A stretch of 64,000 nucleotides of DNA from Rutstroemia sp. NJR-2017a BVV2. Lineage: Eukaryota > Ascomycota > Leotiomycetes > Helotiales > Rutstroemiaceae. The notes under the pieces were generated by a model. That model searched no databases. It worked only from the letters and a program-made list of their open reading frames with translations, and was not told where the DNA came from. Positions 23,908-34,786 of this stretch are shown piece by piece (the first letter of the stretch is position 1; every line of letters begins with the position of its first letter). Both the position numbers and the translations under genes were made by a program. The stretch spans positions 716,056-780,055 of the forward strand of contig NJPS01000012.1 of assembly GCA_002946415.1 (NCBI GenBank), in the 5' to 3' direction.

Positions 23908-25668
23908 ATGAATACCTACAACACACCTCTCAACTCGACGAAGAAGGAGATTCGTGTCCTTATCCTCGAGCCTTCTAGTACTGATTACCCGATCAAATGC
24001 TCGACAAAGGTTGTCTCCCTTCTCAGTGAACCACAATATGAAGCTTTATCATATGTCTGGGGTGATGTGTCAATTAGAGACAGCATAGTGCTGGACGGGG
24101 GTCCCTTCCTTGTCACAAAGAACCTAGCTATAGCGCTGCACCACCTGCGCCTTCCGGACAAACCACGAAGGCTCTGGGTTGATGCACTTTGTATTAATCA
24201 GAATGATATGAAAGAAAGGAATGAACAAGTTGCGATGATGGGCGAGGTATACCTTCATGCGAAGCCGGTAGTAATTTTCCTGGGAGAAGCGTTTGATGAT
24301 AGCGACGAAGCGTTGGGGTTCATCTCTACGGTCAGCGAGGAGGCTGAGATTACCGAAGAAATTTCTATCAGATTCTTTTCATTCTATATGAGGCTTGTTG
24401 AGAAGGAGTGGTTCACGCGGTTATGGACGGTTCAGGAATTGGTACTTGCCACTCAAGATCCGCTCATTGGGTGTGGATTTGCTTGGACGACGTGGAGCAA
24501 GCTGTTGAAATTATGGCAGAAAGTGGCTCGGAAAGAATTTTCGAAGATGGGTATGGTCATTATGGACACGAAAGAAAGGAGTGCAGATAATCAAGGAGAA
24601 CTTTCAGGCGTTCTTCCTAATTGCATCAAGGTCGATCTTCTCAACAATTTACGCACCGCAGTGTGTAACAGCGGAGGCGAAGAGCTACAGGATCTGCTCC
24701 TCAATACGGTCTCAGCAAATGCAACTGAGCCAAAAGATAGAGTATATGGACTACTTGGAATGATGCACAACGAGGATAGACAGCTCCTGACTGTCGATTA
24801 TGGCCGAACGTTAGGAGTCGTCTATGCTGAAGCAATTGCTCATATTTTTCGAAAAGGGACAGGTCCATACCTTCTTTCTGGCATGGAACTGGCAGGGAAA
24901 TCACCATCAGATCCATCATTACCATCATGGGTACCTGTATTAGGGAGTAAGACCTTAACGAGTCCAATCCGTTACCATCCCCCTGGAGTTGGCGTATCGG
25001 GAGCTGGCAGCGGCGCCAAGAATGGAATCGTCGACCCTGATCTCAAGACCCTTCGTGTGAGAGGCATGCATATCGATATTGTTTATGAGAAAGAAAGATT
25101 TGGCGAGGGAAAAGGGCTTCTAGCACAGTTACCGAGGATAGAAGCTTTGGTGACTAAAGCTCATGAACTTGCGAAGTCCAAATCAGAGCATCGTCCGTAC
25201 CTCAACAATTTCAAGAATAAAGAGCCACTTTGGCGAACATTAATCGCAAATAAAGCATACAGTGGGTCTGTAAGGGAGATTGCTCCAGAAATATACGGGG
25301 AAATGTACGAAAGTCTGCTGAAGCAGCAGAGCAGGGATGGAGTGGAGGGGAATAACATGGAGGATTTTACTCGAGATTATAGATTAGCTTTGTTGAATCA
25401 TTTACCCGGAGGCTGTTTCTTCATCACCGAAACTGGCTTCTATGGGATCAGTGAAGATACGACTGAGGTCGGAGACCACTTGGCGATTTGGTTTGGCACC
25501 CCAGCTCCATTTGTATTGAAGCCAATCTCACACTCAGGCAAGGTAACTGGCGGGGGAGCCTATTCTGTCCGTGGTGTGGCTTACGTTGCTGGTATAATGG
25601 ATGGAGAAATTGTTGACGAGGTGTATTGCGAAGATTTGGAAGATGATATCGTCTTTATTGTACAGTAG
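23908..25668 (+). CDS. HET-domain (heterokaryon incompatibility) protein
   Basis: Single exon, 586 residues. The three HET blocks are clear: YEALSYVWGD (about 48-57), LWVDALCINQNDMKERNEQV (about 94-113) and FTRLWTVQEL (about 170-179). The remaining 400 residues hold no domain I recognise, except that LNTVSANATEPKDRVYGLLG is the usual second conserved block of long HET proteins. HET proteins of this type trigger cell death when non-self hyphae fuse; partner and specificity cannot be read here. A second, unrelated-length HET gene lies at 51130. Confidence 0.92.
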   Translation: MNTYNTPLNSTKKEIRVLILEPSSTDYPIKCSTKVVSLLSEPQYEALSYVWGDVSIRDSIVLDGGPFLVTKNLAIALHHLRLPDKPRRLWVDALCINQNDMKERNEQVAMMGEVYLHAKPVVIFLGEAFDDSDEALGFISTVSEEAEITEEISIRFFSFYMRLVEKEWFTRLWTVQELVLATQDPLIGCGFAWTTWSKLLKLWQKVARKEFSKMGMVIMDTKERSADNQGELSGVLPNCIKVDLLNNLRTAVCNSGGEELQDLLLNTVSANATEPKDRVYGLLGMMHNEDRQLLTVDYGRTLGVVYAEAIAHIFRKGTGPYLLSGMELAGKSPSDPSLPSWVPVLGSKTLTSPIRYHPPGVGVSGAGSGAKNGIVDPDLKTLRVRGMHIDIVYEKERFGEGKGLLAQLPRIEALVTKAHELAKSKSEHRPYLNNFKNKEPLWRTLIANKAYSGSVREIAPEIYGEMYESLLKQQSRDGVEGNNMEDFTRDYRLALLNHLPGGCFFITETGFYGISEDTTEVGDHLAIWFGTPAPFVLKPISHSGKVTGGGAYSVRGVAYVAGIMDGEIVDEVYCEDLEDDIVFIVQ

Positions 25669-25780
25669 AGAGGGCTGCTCGGCTGTCACTATGCTGAGCG
25701 TTGGCCACTGGGCAATGCTTCTATCTATGCCGCCCGGATCTACAAGTTCGAGATAAAAATAGAAACATCAAGATCGACTT

Positions 25781-26310
25781 CTACCTATATCCGGCATTCT
25801 CCACCTCATCATCGAATAAGGTCGGCTCTTGCCTATAGTGGATTACAATGCTCTTCACCTTGGTATAACTCTTAAAAGCTTCAAGCCCGTAGCTCTTCCC
25901 AAGCCCACTCTCTTTGAATTCCCTCCATAGTGACGACGGATCATTCAGATGATATCCGTTGATCTAAAAAAATCACGTATCAAGTTTTTCAGCAACGCGA
26001 TGAGCTTACTAGTAATTGAAATCATTCGTCCATACTGATATATCAAGTACAGGGGAAGTAGAATTTGTAATTTTAACGATCTCTTCCCCAGATTCCCACT
26101 TGATAAGAGCGATTATAGGACAAAAGACCTCGTTATATGAAAGATTGCTTCCAGTATATATCTCGATTAGAGGTGGTTGGAAGAAGAATTCTCTGCTATC
26201 TATACTACTAGTCTCTCTACTATGGAGAACCTTTCCACTATCTATAACTATATGAGAAGTACATATAGAATATCTCTTTATACTAATATATAAGATCATT
26301 ACTCCACTTT
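25781..26310 (-). pseudogene. Aldehyde dehydrogenase C-terminal relic
   Basis: The minus strand from about 25975 to 25781 reads GYHLNDPSSLWREF, then ESGLGKSYGLEAFKSYTK and a short tail to a TAG at 25783-25781, the C-terminal end of an ALDH. Upstream (26299-26009), more degraded sequence reads EVFCPIIALIKWESGEEIVK, the E-x-F-G-P-V-x block with Gly changed to Cys. Between them the normal AWRVSEAIEAGIVW-type segment is lost. The 5' three-quarters of the gene are missing. The upstream half is AT-rich and RIP-like, the downstream half is not. Confidence 0.75.
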
Positions 26311-26332
26311 TCAGTTTAGCTATAGCTACTCT

Positions 26333-28121
26333 TTATCCTGACCTAGTAATTTTCGATGATATACCAGGCATACGATAACATTTCAAGTTGGTTAGCCGTA
26401 TCACTAACGTCGATATAGCCTCGGACGATCCCACCGTATTCTTATTTTGCGTATTTTCCGCAACTTCAGTACCGAGCCCCTTAACATCAACTATTCTCCC
26501 CGCCAAATCGACTTTCATACTTGTGCCTTCCTTCCCTGCCCCTCCGTGTGATCGTAATTCCAGTACTTCGCCCACGACACTCGCACTCATGCCTCCGCTA
26601 TCCGCCACAGCAAGATCTGGCTCCAATTGAACCATAGAAGTCCGCCAGACGTATTGCACCGAGCACTTCCCCTCTGGTCGCCACATCTCCTTCTCCGGCG
26701 GACTCGTGAAAGCTACGATGAGCCTACTAGAGCTGTTTCCCTCCACCTTCAGATCCTCTCCCTGGATAAGCATCACGTGGAACCAGTCCTGCGCCGCTAT
26801 GATCTTGTGCAGTACCTCGATGCTAAGCTCAGGCGTTGTGGCGAGATTGGCCACCAGGGTGGAGGCTTGCAGATCGAGTTGGAACTGGGACTCATTTTGG
26901 TGAAAGCGGTAATTTGGCAGTTTTCCACTAAGGAAATGGGCAACATTCAGGAAGGATAGAGTGTTTGTGATACTGATTGAGAGAGTGGACTCGCCCTCAG
27001 CATGAAGAGCTTGCGGTACGGTAGTAAGTGTGAATATGGTAGCCCAGAGCTGGAAGAAATAGAAGATGAATGAAGACTAACCAGGCATAAGTCAGTTTGT
27101 GTTGATATAAAAACACTCGGGAGATGCTTATGCTTACAAATTCCGAGCTAAAGGCTTTGAACTGCTCACATGTCACATAATCATCGCTACCCGGGAATTG
27201 ACAAGCCAAAAAGGTAGATGCAAGTTTAGAAGCTCGTGATACTTCGTCCGGGCCGGAAATGAAACCAGAGAACATAATATCTCCGGAGCGTTGGTACATG
27301 TCATGATAGAACAGCCCAGCTCTCCAACGTCTATCTTCTGCGCGTTGCAGTAAGAAGATCTGAATCAAAATCTGCAAATCGGCTTTGCGTACTACAGTAG
27401 ATGACCCTCGGACTGTCGACCGCTTGTGGTCAGCAAGTATGAGGCGATGTGCAGCGGCTTCAAACTCCCAATCGGCTACCGTAGCTGGTCCATGGTGCAA
27501 ATTCTCATTCATGATTGGTTGCGTAAAAGCAATAGTATCTTTGATATCTTGAAGCTGGAGCAATTCCTGCGGATCCTGAGACTGGGTCTTTGATTGCGGC
27601 CAAGGAGTGCTCAAGCTCCTGAAGACAATACGCGTGAGTCGTGGCACCTTGTCGGTGTAGAAATTTTCTGTGATTGTGGGAAAAGGCCGACCATCTGACT
27701 TGACTCCTAAAAGCTCATAACCGCGTGAGACAATGAATGCAAATGCTCTCCTGAACGCTTTGACATCGATTTCTGGTTCGTTTGACCATGCCGAGAAAGG
27801 AAAGTAGGCGCCGGTGGAGAAGGTGTGCCAGAGTAGTGGTACGAAAGTAGTTACTGCTGGGTTTTCAGGTAGCCTGGCGTTAATATATCTAGCAAAGCTA
27901 TCTCTATTCCACACGTGTTTGCCGCTAGGATTGGTCATTGCATAGTTTGAGAAGATCTTCTCGACATCTTTGATACCATCTAGCAGTTGACCAAGTGTTT
28001 TATCCAGATGGTTTAGGCAAGAAGCAGAATTGATGTCTTCGAGATATCGCCGCGTCGATCGCTCAGCGGATGTCTTGCTGTGGCCGATCAGCGGTATGAG
28101 AAGGCGGTCTCGCCAGGCCAT
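26333..28121 (-). CDS. Uncharacterised fungal protein (two exons)
   Basis: Exons 28121-27138 and 27076-26333, with a 61-bp intron (GTAAGC donor, CTGAC branch, GGTTAG acceptor) that keeps frame; 575 residues. I chose the Met at 28121 (AAAATGG context); an in-frame start at 28280 would add 53 residues. The N-terminal part (WNRDSFARYINARLPENPA, then PEIDVKAFRRAFAFIVSRG) has the look of fungal EF-hand-like/TLDc-type proteins, but no calcium loop is clear and I cannot assign it. The C-terminal part is beta-rich with no recognised domain. It ends 23 bp from the ALDH relic, so its last residues may be altered by that rearrangement. Confidence 0.65.
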
Positions 28122-28977
28122 TTTCTGCTGTTGAGATATTGTCAGAGGGTACAGAAGGAGAATTCCAGGTCTCGGGGAACAATTACCTGTAAATAAGGGG
28201 CGGCGGAGGCTAATCAACCGACGGTCCAGATTGCGCGGGGCCAGTTCGCTGCAGGGGATAGTTGCGCGAGGTTTAGGCACCGCGGGGCTTAACTATAATG
28301 GACGTTGAAACTATATACTGGTAGATTTCTTTCTCATACAAATTTAGGGTGTGGTCCGAGCTTTTTAGTATAGTTATCTTTATATATTATCTGAGTGCGA
28401 CGGCTTGGCCCTCCAAATATAGATGGTTACCTTCTGAGCCTAAGGTCCCTTGATCGTTATATAACCTGGTTGTAATATACATCTTAATTTTCCCATACAA
28501 AAAAGAATCGCTCACGGTGTGAACAAGGAGGAATAAAGTTAGGAAGATACAAAATAAGCTATATTTCGGGGATTGATAGCAATGAGATTAGAACTTCTAT
28601 ATATATAGAGATAGTTGTTCTTGGATATCATTGTGTCGAGAGAGCTGATGCAAGAGATAGCTTACACGAATTCGTACAGTAAGGTGTGAAAAGACTTAAC
28701 GTACCGACGCATAGAAGCGTAGCAAGAGCATTTATTAACAATCACGATACTTCCCTCTCTTTATATGTCAAAGCTTACTTTTCAATGGCTTCTGATTTCA
28801 CGCCTGACTTTCTTCTATATCTTTGTAAAACTGAGCAAACAACCTCCAACCAGAGCAGATTTATCCGGTCAGTGGAGTTCCCCCAAACCTGTACGTCTTT
28901 GGAATCATATGTATCAAGTCGCTCAAGAAGGCCTTCTAGGTCGGCCTGTATCGAAGCTTCATGTCTCACGCCCTTAT
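28122..28977. other. Intergenic, with a dispersed repeat copy
   Basis: About 28370-28470 carries GGTTACCTTCTGAGCCTAAG, found inverted at 40349-40376. Open frames at 28686-29184 overlap the 3' exon of the next minus-strand gene and look like its shadow. No gene of its own is supported. Confidence 0.4.
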
Positions 28978-30082
28978 CTATCCCATTTTATCCGAAAACA
29001 GAGAGTGTTCATATTCATCTTCCCTTCCTTCAGCCTCGAGCGCAAGATACCCCGGAGCGTTCTGCTCAATCATTGCCGGCCAATTCTCTTCTGCTGGAAT
29101 ATGCTCGTCAAAGCCTGGCCTAGCTTTGAGTTCCGCAAAAATCTCCAGAATCGGCTTGGACATATCAATTCTACAACAGATTAGTGACTGTTACATTAGC
29201 GTCAGGATTGATTTACGACTCACGGCTCTCCGAATTCGCCCTCTTCAATATCCGCGTTCGCCTGATCATAACCAGCGTTGAGTCTCTTTTCTGCCAATCC
29301 CTTTCCCAGCCCAAAGTACATATTAAACATCTGAAGTAGGTCCAGAACATAAGAGCGCATCTTCAACACTACCTCGCCGTTAGTGTCAATGTTGACAATC
29401 AACAACATGGCATCCTCCAAAGAACGTTGATCGGCAAACACCCATTCGCTTATTGATCCAAACACAACCGTGCCATGAACCGTCATGGATATGGCAGAGA
29501 AATCAGCATTCTCAACCAGCGTCGTCTTCAAGAAGTCTTGGGGCTTAACACCAGCAGTCTGTGAATATGGCGATGCGGAGACAACCCCGACAGCACAGAT
29601 ACCGTCGTTGGACCAGTAGAAGTCGTATGAGAGAATGCGAAGCTTAGTCCACAACGCTCGGTTACGAGGGGTATTAAGAGGAGCGATACAGGTGTACCAT
29701 TGTGCATTAGACTTGTCGCCTTTGGGGACGTACTGCTTCACCTCACGGTGATCCCAGAGGGGTGGCGATGCTGATGCACGTACGTGGTACTTGTCTCGGA
29801 GAGACTGCGGTGATTGAGCCCATTGCGAGACGAGGTCTCGTCGTTGTTTGACTTCGTACTCGTAGTCGGCTTCACCCACTGGTTTGACTGTCCATTTCTC
29901 CTATGTGGTGTCAGTATTGTCGCCACAGCGGAATGCGGCCAAGGTTCGATGGTGGGGTAAGAGTTTACCTTGACAAATAAGCGCCAGCCATTTGTTAGTC
30001 CATCAATTTTGTCTCCGGCGATAGGGACTTTGTCAAATTTGATGTAATCTGGTATGCCACCTGGCCAATATGAGAAAGGCAT
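28978..30082 (-). CDS. Uncharacterised fungal protein (three exons)
   Basis: Exons 30082-29969, 29900-29224 and 29170-28978 make 327 residues. Introns are 68 bp (GTAAAC donor, ACTGAC branch, CATAG) and 53 bp (GTGAGT donor, TTGTAG), and both keep frame, which supports the model. I recognise no domain. The protein is hydrophilic with aromatic-rich motifs (PFSYWPGGIPDYIKFDKVP near the start; LRILSYDFYWSNDGICAVG in the middle), no signal peptide and no membrane span. Such proteins are often taxon-restricted. Its start lies only 80 bp from the divergent paraoxonase-like fragment. Confidence 0.65.
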
Positions 30083-30162
30083 TTTGATGTGCCAAGGAGT
30101 TTGAGAATGGAGGAGGCTGCAAAGTCGAAATTGAAAGTGGGTGAAAATAGAGTTAAGCGATT

Positions 30163-30567
30163 ATGCTCTCCGGCAAAGGCACCGTCAGTGTCCACCGGCT
30201 GGAAGACAACGAGCAGCTCGTTCAAATCAATGAGGTGGCATTATTTATGGGAGTCGACAATTTGTCGATTGATCCTGATGAGAATATCTTTGCTGCTGCT
30301 ATTCCTGATCCATACCAGTTTCTCAGGGCGTTCCATGACCCTTATGGCATGAATGCACCGTCGACAGTACTGATGATAAGGAAAAAGAGAGATGATATAG
30401 ATGCGCCAGCAGAGAAACAGGAGTATGAGGTTATCAAGGTAGTTGAAGATGCTCAGGCGCGAGTCCTGCCGACTACGACGACCACGGTACATGACCCTGT
30501 CTCAGGCCGACTTTTCCTCGGGGCTCTGTCCTCTCCGTTTATTGGGGTCTGCGACAGGCAAAAGTAA
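30163..30567 (+). pseudogene. Paraoxonase/SMP-30-like beta-propeller C-terminal fragment
   Basis: A 134-codon frame reads MGVDNLSIDPDENIFAAAIP, then FHDPYGMNAPSTVLMI, a Glu-Val-Ile-Lys-Val-Val-Glu-Asp segment and LFLGALSSPFIGVC. This matches the last blades of fungal arylesterase/strictosidine-synthase-like propellers, where N-L-x-x-D and the final SPFIxxC are conserved. Normal members are about 350-420 residues, so some two-thirds is missing; an in-frame TAA lies 9 bp before the Met. I treat it as a 5'-truncated relic. Confidence 0.7.
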
Positions 30568-30759
30568 AGTTGTGTATTTATGGTGCATTTGTTTCTTCGC
30601 TCACATATTTAGTGGGCTGTCAGAATAATCACACCATGCAGAGTTACATGTGCCTAGTCATGCCCGAGGTGTATTAGATGGCGGATTGCTGTAATCTTTT
30701 AATTAAGCAGAGAGATTAAACAATTATGCCAGTAAGGGCTGATCTCTATTCACTGTATA
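30568..30759. other. Short intergenic spacer
   Basis: Nothing is recognised between the paraoxonase-like fragment and the pseudogene on the minus strand. Confidence 0.5.
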
Positions 30760-31504
30760 TTATCTAGACTGGATTGCTATATTTTCGTGGTGAATGTTTT
30801 CTCCGCATCGCTTCACCCACTGGCCGACATCGCGTACGAACCGCCAGGCGGCACCTAATTTCACACCACGCTTGACGAAGAAATATGGGTTTTGATCCTC
30901 ATGAACCTGCATGGGTCGAGGCAGTTTTCGAGTCACATCGCGTGCTTTGGCGATATTGTCCCTGAAAGTCTCATTGCTCACCCATGACTGCTGCCATTCG
31001 GTATATAACCCCACGGCTGCATCAAGCAGCCCGTGAACGATGATTGGTTTAGCACAGGCAGACTTAACAGGCGAAGCTTCGTTAGCAAAAGAAGGCATCG
31101 ATCGTTGAGATGATCCAGCTGGGAGGAAATTGTTGATATTGATCGGAGGACACGATCGTAGAATTATCCGAGGTTTTCTTCTTTTTTTTCAAGTCGCTGA
31201 TTCTCCTGGGCATAAAGCTGCTCGCAATCGTTGTCGGGGACGTCGTCATGGGTCTCGAGGTCTCCCCCTTGCTCTACGTATTTGATAAGGGCCTTCATAT
31301 GGTGTGTTTCCATATCTGTAGTGATTTTTTCCTTCCGAACCTTGCCAGCAGTATTGCCCTTCTCGTGGCGACATGGGGGTCGGGACATCGCATGACACGA
31401 TACACATCTCGCCAAACCGGATATTGGCCAGATGATTGCTCGGCATGAATCCGAGCGTCCCGGTCCGCTAGCCTCCTTTTGGTGGCCAATGACTTGTCAC
31501 CCAC
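30760..31504 (-). pseudogene. Frameshifted copy of a conserved fungal protein of unknown function
   Basis: Four consecutive minus-strand pieces in different frames line up as one former protein: VWRDVYRVMRCPDPH (about 31420-31375), QYCWQGSEGKNHYR (about 31350-31310), METHHMKALIKYVEQGGDLE (about 31320-31255) up to QLYAQENQRLEKK, and then GLLDAAVGLYTEWQQSWVSN to WVKRC (31040-30790). The order and motifs (HH-x-x-x-LI-x-YVE-x-GG, Tyr-x-Glu-Trp-Gln-Gln-Ser) are those of a fungal family I know only as uncharacterised. One shift falls in the A8/T8 run near 31185. At least three shifts make this a pseudogene. Confidence 0.65.
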
Positions 31505-31804
31505 TGTTGACAGCTAACCCGTGGGCCCTGGATGACGTGCATGCTTTGAAATAAGCCTTCTTTTCCCCACTTTAAAATAACGAAGTACCAGACCATCGCC
31601 AACATTCTCGGTCGTTTGTCAATGCTGAAATCGGTAAGAACGATGCGGGTACCTCTATGGTCCAACAGGCCAGGCTTAGCTGGCGGGTTTAGGTAGGGTC
31701 TGTGATGGGGTATAAATATGTCGAAGTTCAGCTTTTCGAGGACTGCTTCGTTTTGATAGATATTCCTTTAAATCATACCTGTGTTCCCCACCACTTCGAT
31801 TACC

Positions 31805-33050
31805 ATGACCCCAATCCGTGTTGGCATAATAGGCCTTTCCTCAGGTGCTTGGGCAGCCAATGCTCATTTACCATATTTGCAGAGCACCGATTCGAAATTT
31901 AAGATTGTAGCTATATGTAACTCATCCGTAGAAAGTGCTGCAAAGAGTGCCAAGGACCTTGGTCTGGTAGAGGGAGTCAGGGTTTACGGCAATGTACAAG
32001 GTGCGTGGTAATGGCAGTATGCGTCTTACGTTGTTCTCTATCAGATGGTAAAATGGCCGTTGCTGACCCTTTGCTAGACATCGCCAACGATAAGGATGTA
32101 GACCTTGTTGTCTGCACTACTCGAGTTGATCGTCACTATACGTCCATTCTGCCTTCTCTAAAAGCCGGCAAGGATGTCTTTGTCGAGTGGCCGCTTGGAA
32201 AAAACCTTGAGGAGGCGAGGGAACTTCTCAATATGGCAAAACGAAATAAGGTAGAGCTCGCTGCAGTCGGGCTCCAGGGCCGCTTTGATGCTATTGTCGA
32301 AACCCTGAAAAGTGTATTGGCAGAGGGAAGAATTGGCAAGGTTCTCAGCACCACAGTCACCGGTCAAGGCATGATTGGAGGACCAACGGAGCTAGAGACT
32401 CAAACTTATCTAACCGACCGTCAAATCGGTGCAACCTTACTCACAATTCCGACCTTACATTTACTCGACACAGTCTGGGAAGGTTTGTTTTAAAAATCTT
32501 ATAATCTCACAGCATTTCTTTTCAATAACGAGTGCTAATATTGATTGATGTAGTCCTTGGTGAGTTATCAAGCGTCCAGTCTCTTCTTTCGAACCAACGT
32601 CCAGTCATCAAAATTGTTTCAACCGATGGCACCATTATCAAAGAGAAGATCGAGAAAACCTCTCCAGACCATGTCATGATTCAAGGTACTCTTGAGTCAG
32701 GTGCAGTCCTTTCAGCAACCGTTCGGGGTGGAGCACCGTTCAAGGGAAGTCCCGGGCTTGAATGGAACATCTATGGCGAGAAGGGGGAGATTAGGATAAG
32801 GGGTGCCAATGCCTATATTGGGATCGTCGGTACTACCAGTGTTGAGCTGCACAACTTTGATACTGATGAAGTGGAAACTATTGAGCTTGAGAAGGGAACT
32901 TTCGCTGAAATGGGTCCGATGAACAGGAATGTGGCTCGTATATATGAGGCAATCGCGGCAGGTGATAAGACAATTCTCTGTGATTTTGAAAAAGCCGTGA
33001 AAAGGCACGAATTCATTGAAGACACGTATAATCAGAATAATTTAATCTGA
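31805..33050 (+). CDS. Gal80-like Gfo/Idh/MocA-family protein
   Basis: Exons 31805-32000, 32078-32482 and 32554-33050 give 365 residues. Introns are 77 bp (GTGCGT, CTGAC branch, GCTAG) and 71 bp (GTTTGT, TGCTAAT, ATGTAG). The Rossmann loop GIIGLSSGAWA sits at residues 7-17. Where catalytic family members have Glu-Lys-Pro, this reads VEWPLGKN. The Lys is replaced by Trp, as in yeast Gal80, and GLQGR follows as in Gal80. This suggests a ligand-binding regulator or an inactive oxidoreductase and not a typical dehydrogenase. No GAL4-type gene is adjacent, although a Zn2Cys6 gene lies 12 kb away. Confidence 0.85.
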
Positions 33051-34786
33051 AGCAGGCCGCTTGTAGGTTTGTACCAGGGACCTTCTACGAGAAAATTGGA
33101 TTGGAGCTCCTATACCATTCTTTCCGGAGCAGGCTTGGGCTCTTCGGTTCTTTCATCTGCAAATTTATCTCTACTCTCCAGTCCCTTGCCAGCTCGCGAC
33201 ATCTTATCTGTCTGTGTGTCCGTACATCCGTGCGGTGCACAACAGTCTCGTACAGATGCAGCCAGAAGTCGGACTTGCAGGACTGCATAAGACAGCGTAG
33301 TCCCGTGTTGGTGTAGCTGTTCGTCAGGCAGTCGAAGGGCGTGGATAAGTCGGCAGGGACGTCGACGATATTGGCGGTATCTAGTGGTTCCATCGTGAGC
33401 ATCGCTTGTAGTTTTGGTCACACATGTTGAGTGCAATGCTCAACGGAGCCGGTATTGTGACACGTCGCCGACTCGTTTATTTTCTGTGGGCAAAGCTGCG
33501 TAAATAGTACCTTGAAACATCTTCGTTAAGCTGCTGCTTCCGGTGCCTGAATTTATTCATACTGATATAAAGTAGTAGGATAAGGCTGCGCACAAATAAT
33601 CTGCTCTATCCAGATATCCTGATCTGCTCTGCTCTATAGAGGGGTATCCCTTAGTTTTTCGATCTATTGGATATCCGTTTGAGAGAGAATCCACTCCGGT
33701 CTAAAACGGATTATCTGTAGATTATCCAGCTACTATCTGGAAATCTGTAGATTATTAGAAATCCTAGAAATCCATATATAAAATATATAAAAATATAAAA
33801 GTAGCTATATAACTTTTATAATTAGTATAAGGGTTAGTATAAAACCTTAAGTTTGAGGCTAAAACCTTAAGTTTGAGGATATACTCCGTACTTTTTTTTA
33901 GGTTATCAAATCCCCACTTTTACCTAGAACTCCTGGAAAACCGATGGATTTATAGATATCCGCTGGATTTCTAACAATCTGCCGGATTTTAGGAGCTACT
34001 ATAGATCTCTACAGATTATCTATAATAGTACTACTTAGAAATCGCCAAAATCCGCTCTAGTACAGATTAATCTACAGATCCCTTTGAACCTAAGTGGTAG
34101 TACCACGGAGCTCCGTTTATGCAGTCTAAGTAGGATAATCCTGAGTAGCTGTTCTTCTTCTACTAAGTAATTCTGGCATGTCTCGGAATGGTAATAGTCA
34201 GAGGCCTTAATCCAGAACGGCCGATAGAGGTTGACCTACTTTTCCTTCACCCATAAGTGCTTCTGTTTCCTGCGGTTGAGAACGATCGCAGGTAGTTCTA
34301 TCTTCGGGTTCTGTTCATCTATACTGTGGTTGACATGAACGAAGCCCAATTGACCCAGGCTGCTGTCGTATATTGTTCCACCTCCCGTTGCAACTGTGTA
34401 GTGTGCTGATTGTCAATATTAGATTCGGTGCAAGGGCAGACCAGCTCGAGATTTTTGTTGTGCATAGACTAGTGAAAACGTGATCTAGGAGTTGATTGCC
34501 CAGATCGTGGCTTCGGACGTTTGCACGCGCTGTGCCATATCCAGAAAGCCATGACTATTGTATAAAGTATAAATGAACTGATCTACTAAACTAACAAAAA
34601 TAATAAATAATAAAAATAACAGAACGATTAGTTCACTCCGACCAATCAATCAACCGATCTTATCTATCCTAACTCCAAATTCCTCTATTCTAATATATAA
34701 TCCGACAATGTAATCCAACTCCGGAAATCTTATTGAAAGGATTATTAAGGTTCCTTATCAATTCTCAACCGGTCTTTGTAACCCAG
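33051..34786. other. Intergenic, AT-rich with degraded repeat sequence
   Basis: A 105-codon minus-strand frame at 33402-33085 shows no domain and is doubtful. From about 33580 to 34110 the DNA is AT-rich and repetitive (AAAACCTTAAGTTTGAGG occurs twice in tandem at 33842-33879; TATCTGTAGATTATCCAGC-like units recur), probably a decayed transposon. No gene is visible from 34110 to 34786. Confidence 0.45.

Noticed and set aside
33085..33436. Minus-strand frames of 105 and 108 codons downstream of the Gal80-like gene
   Set aside because: The two overlap in different frames, with no domain or splice signals to choose between them.
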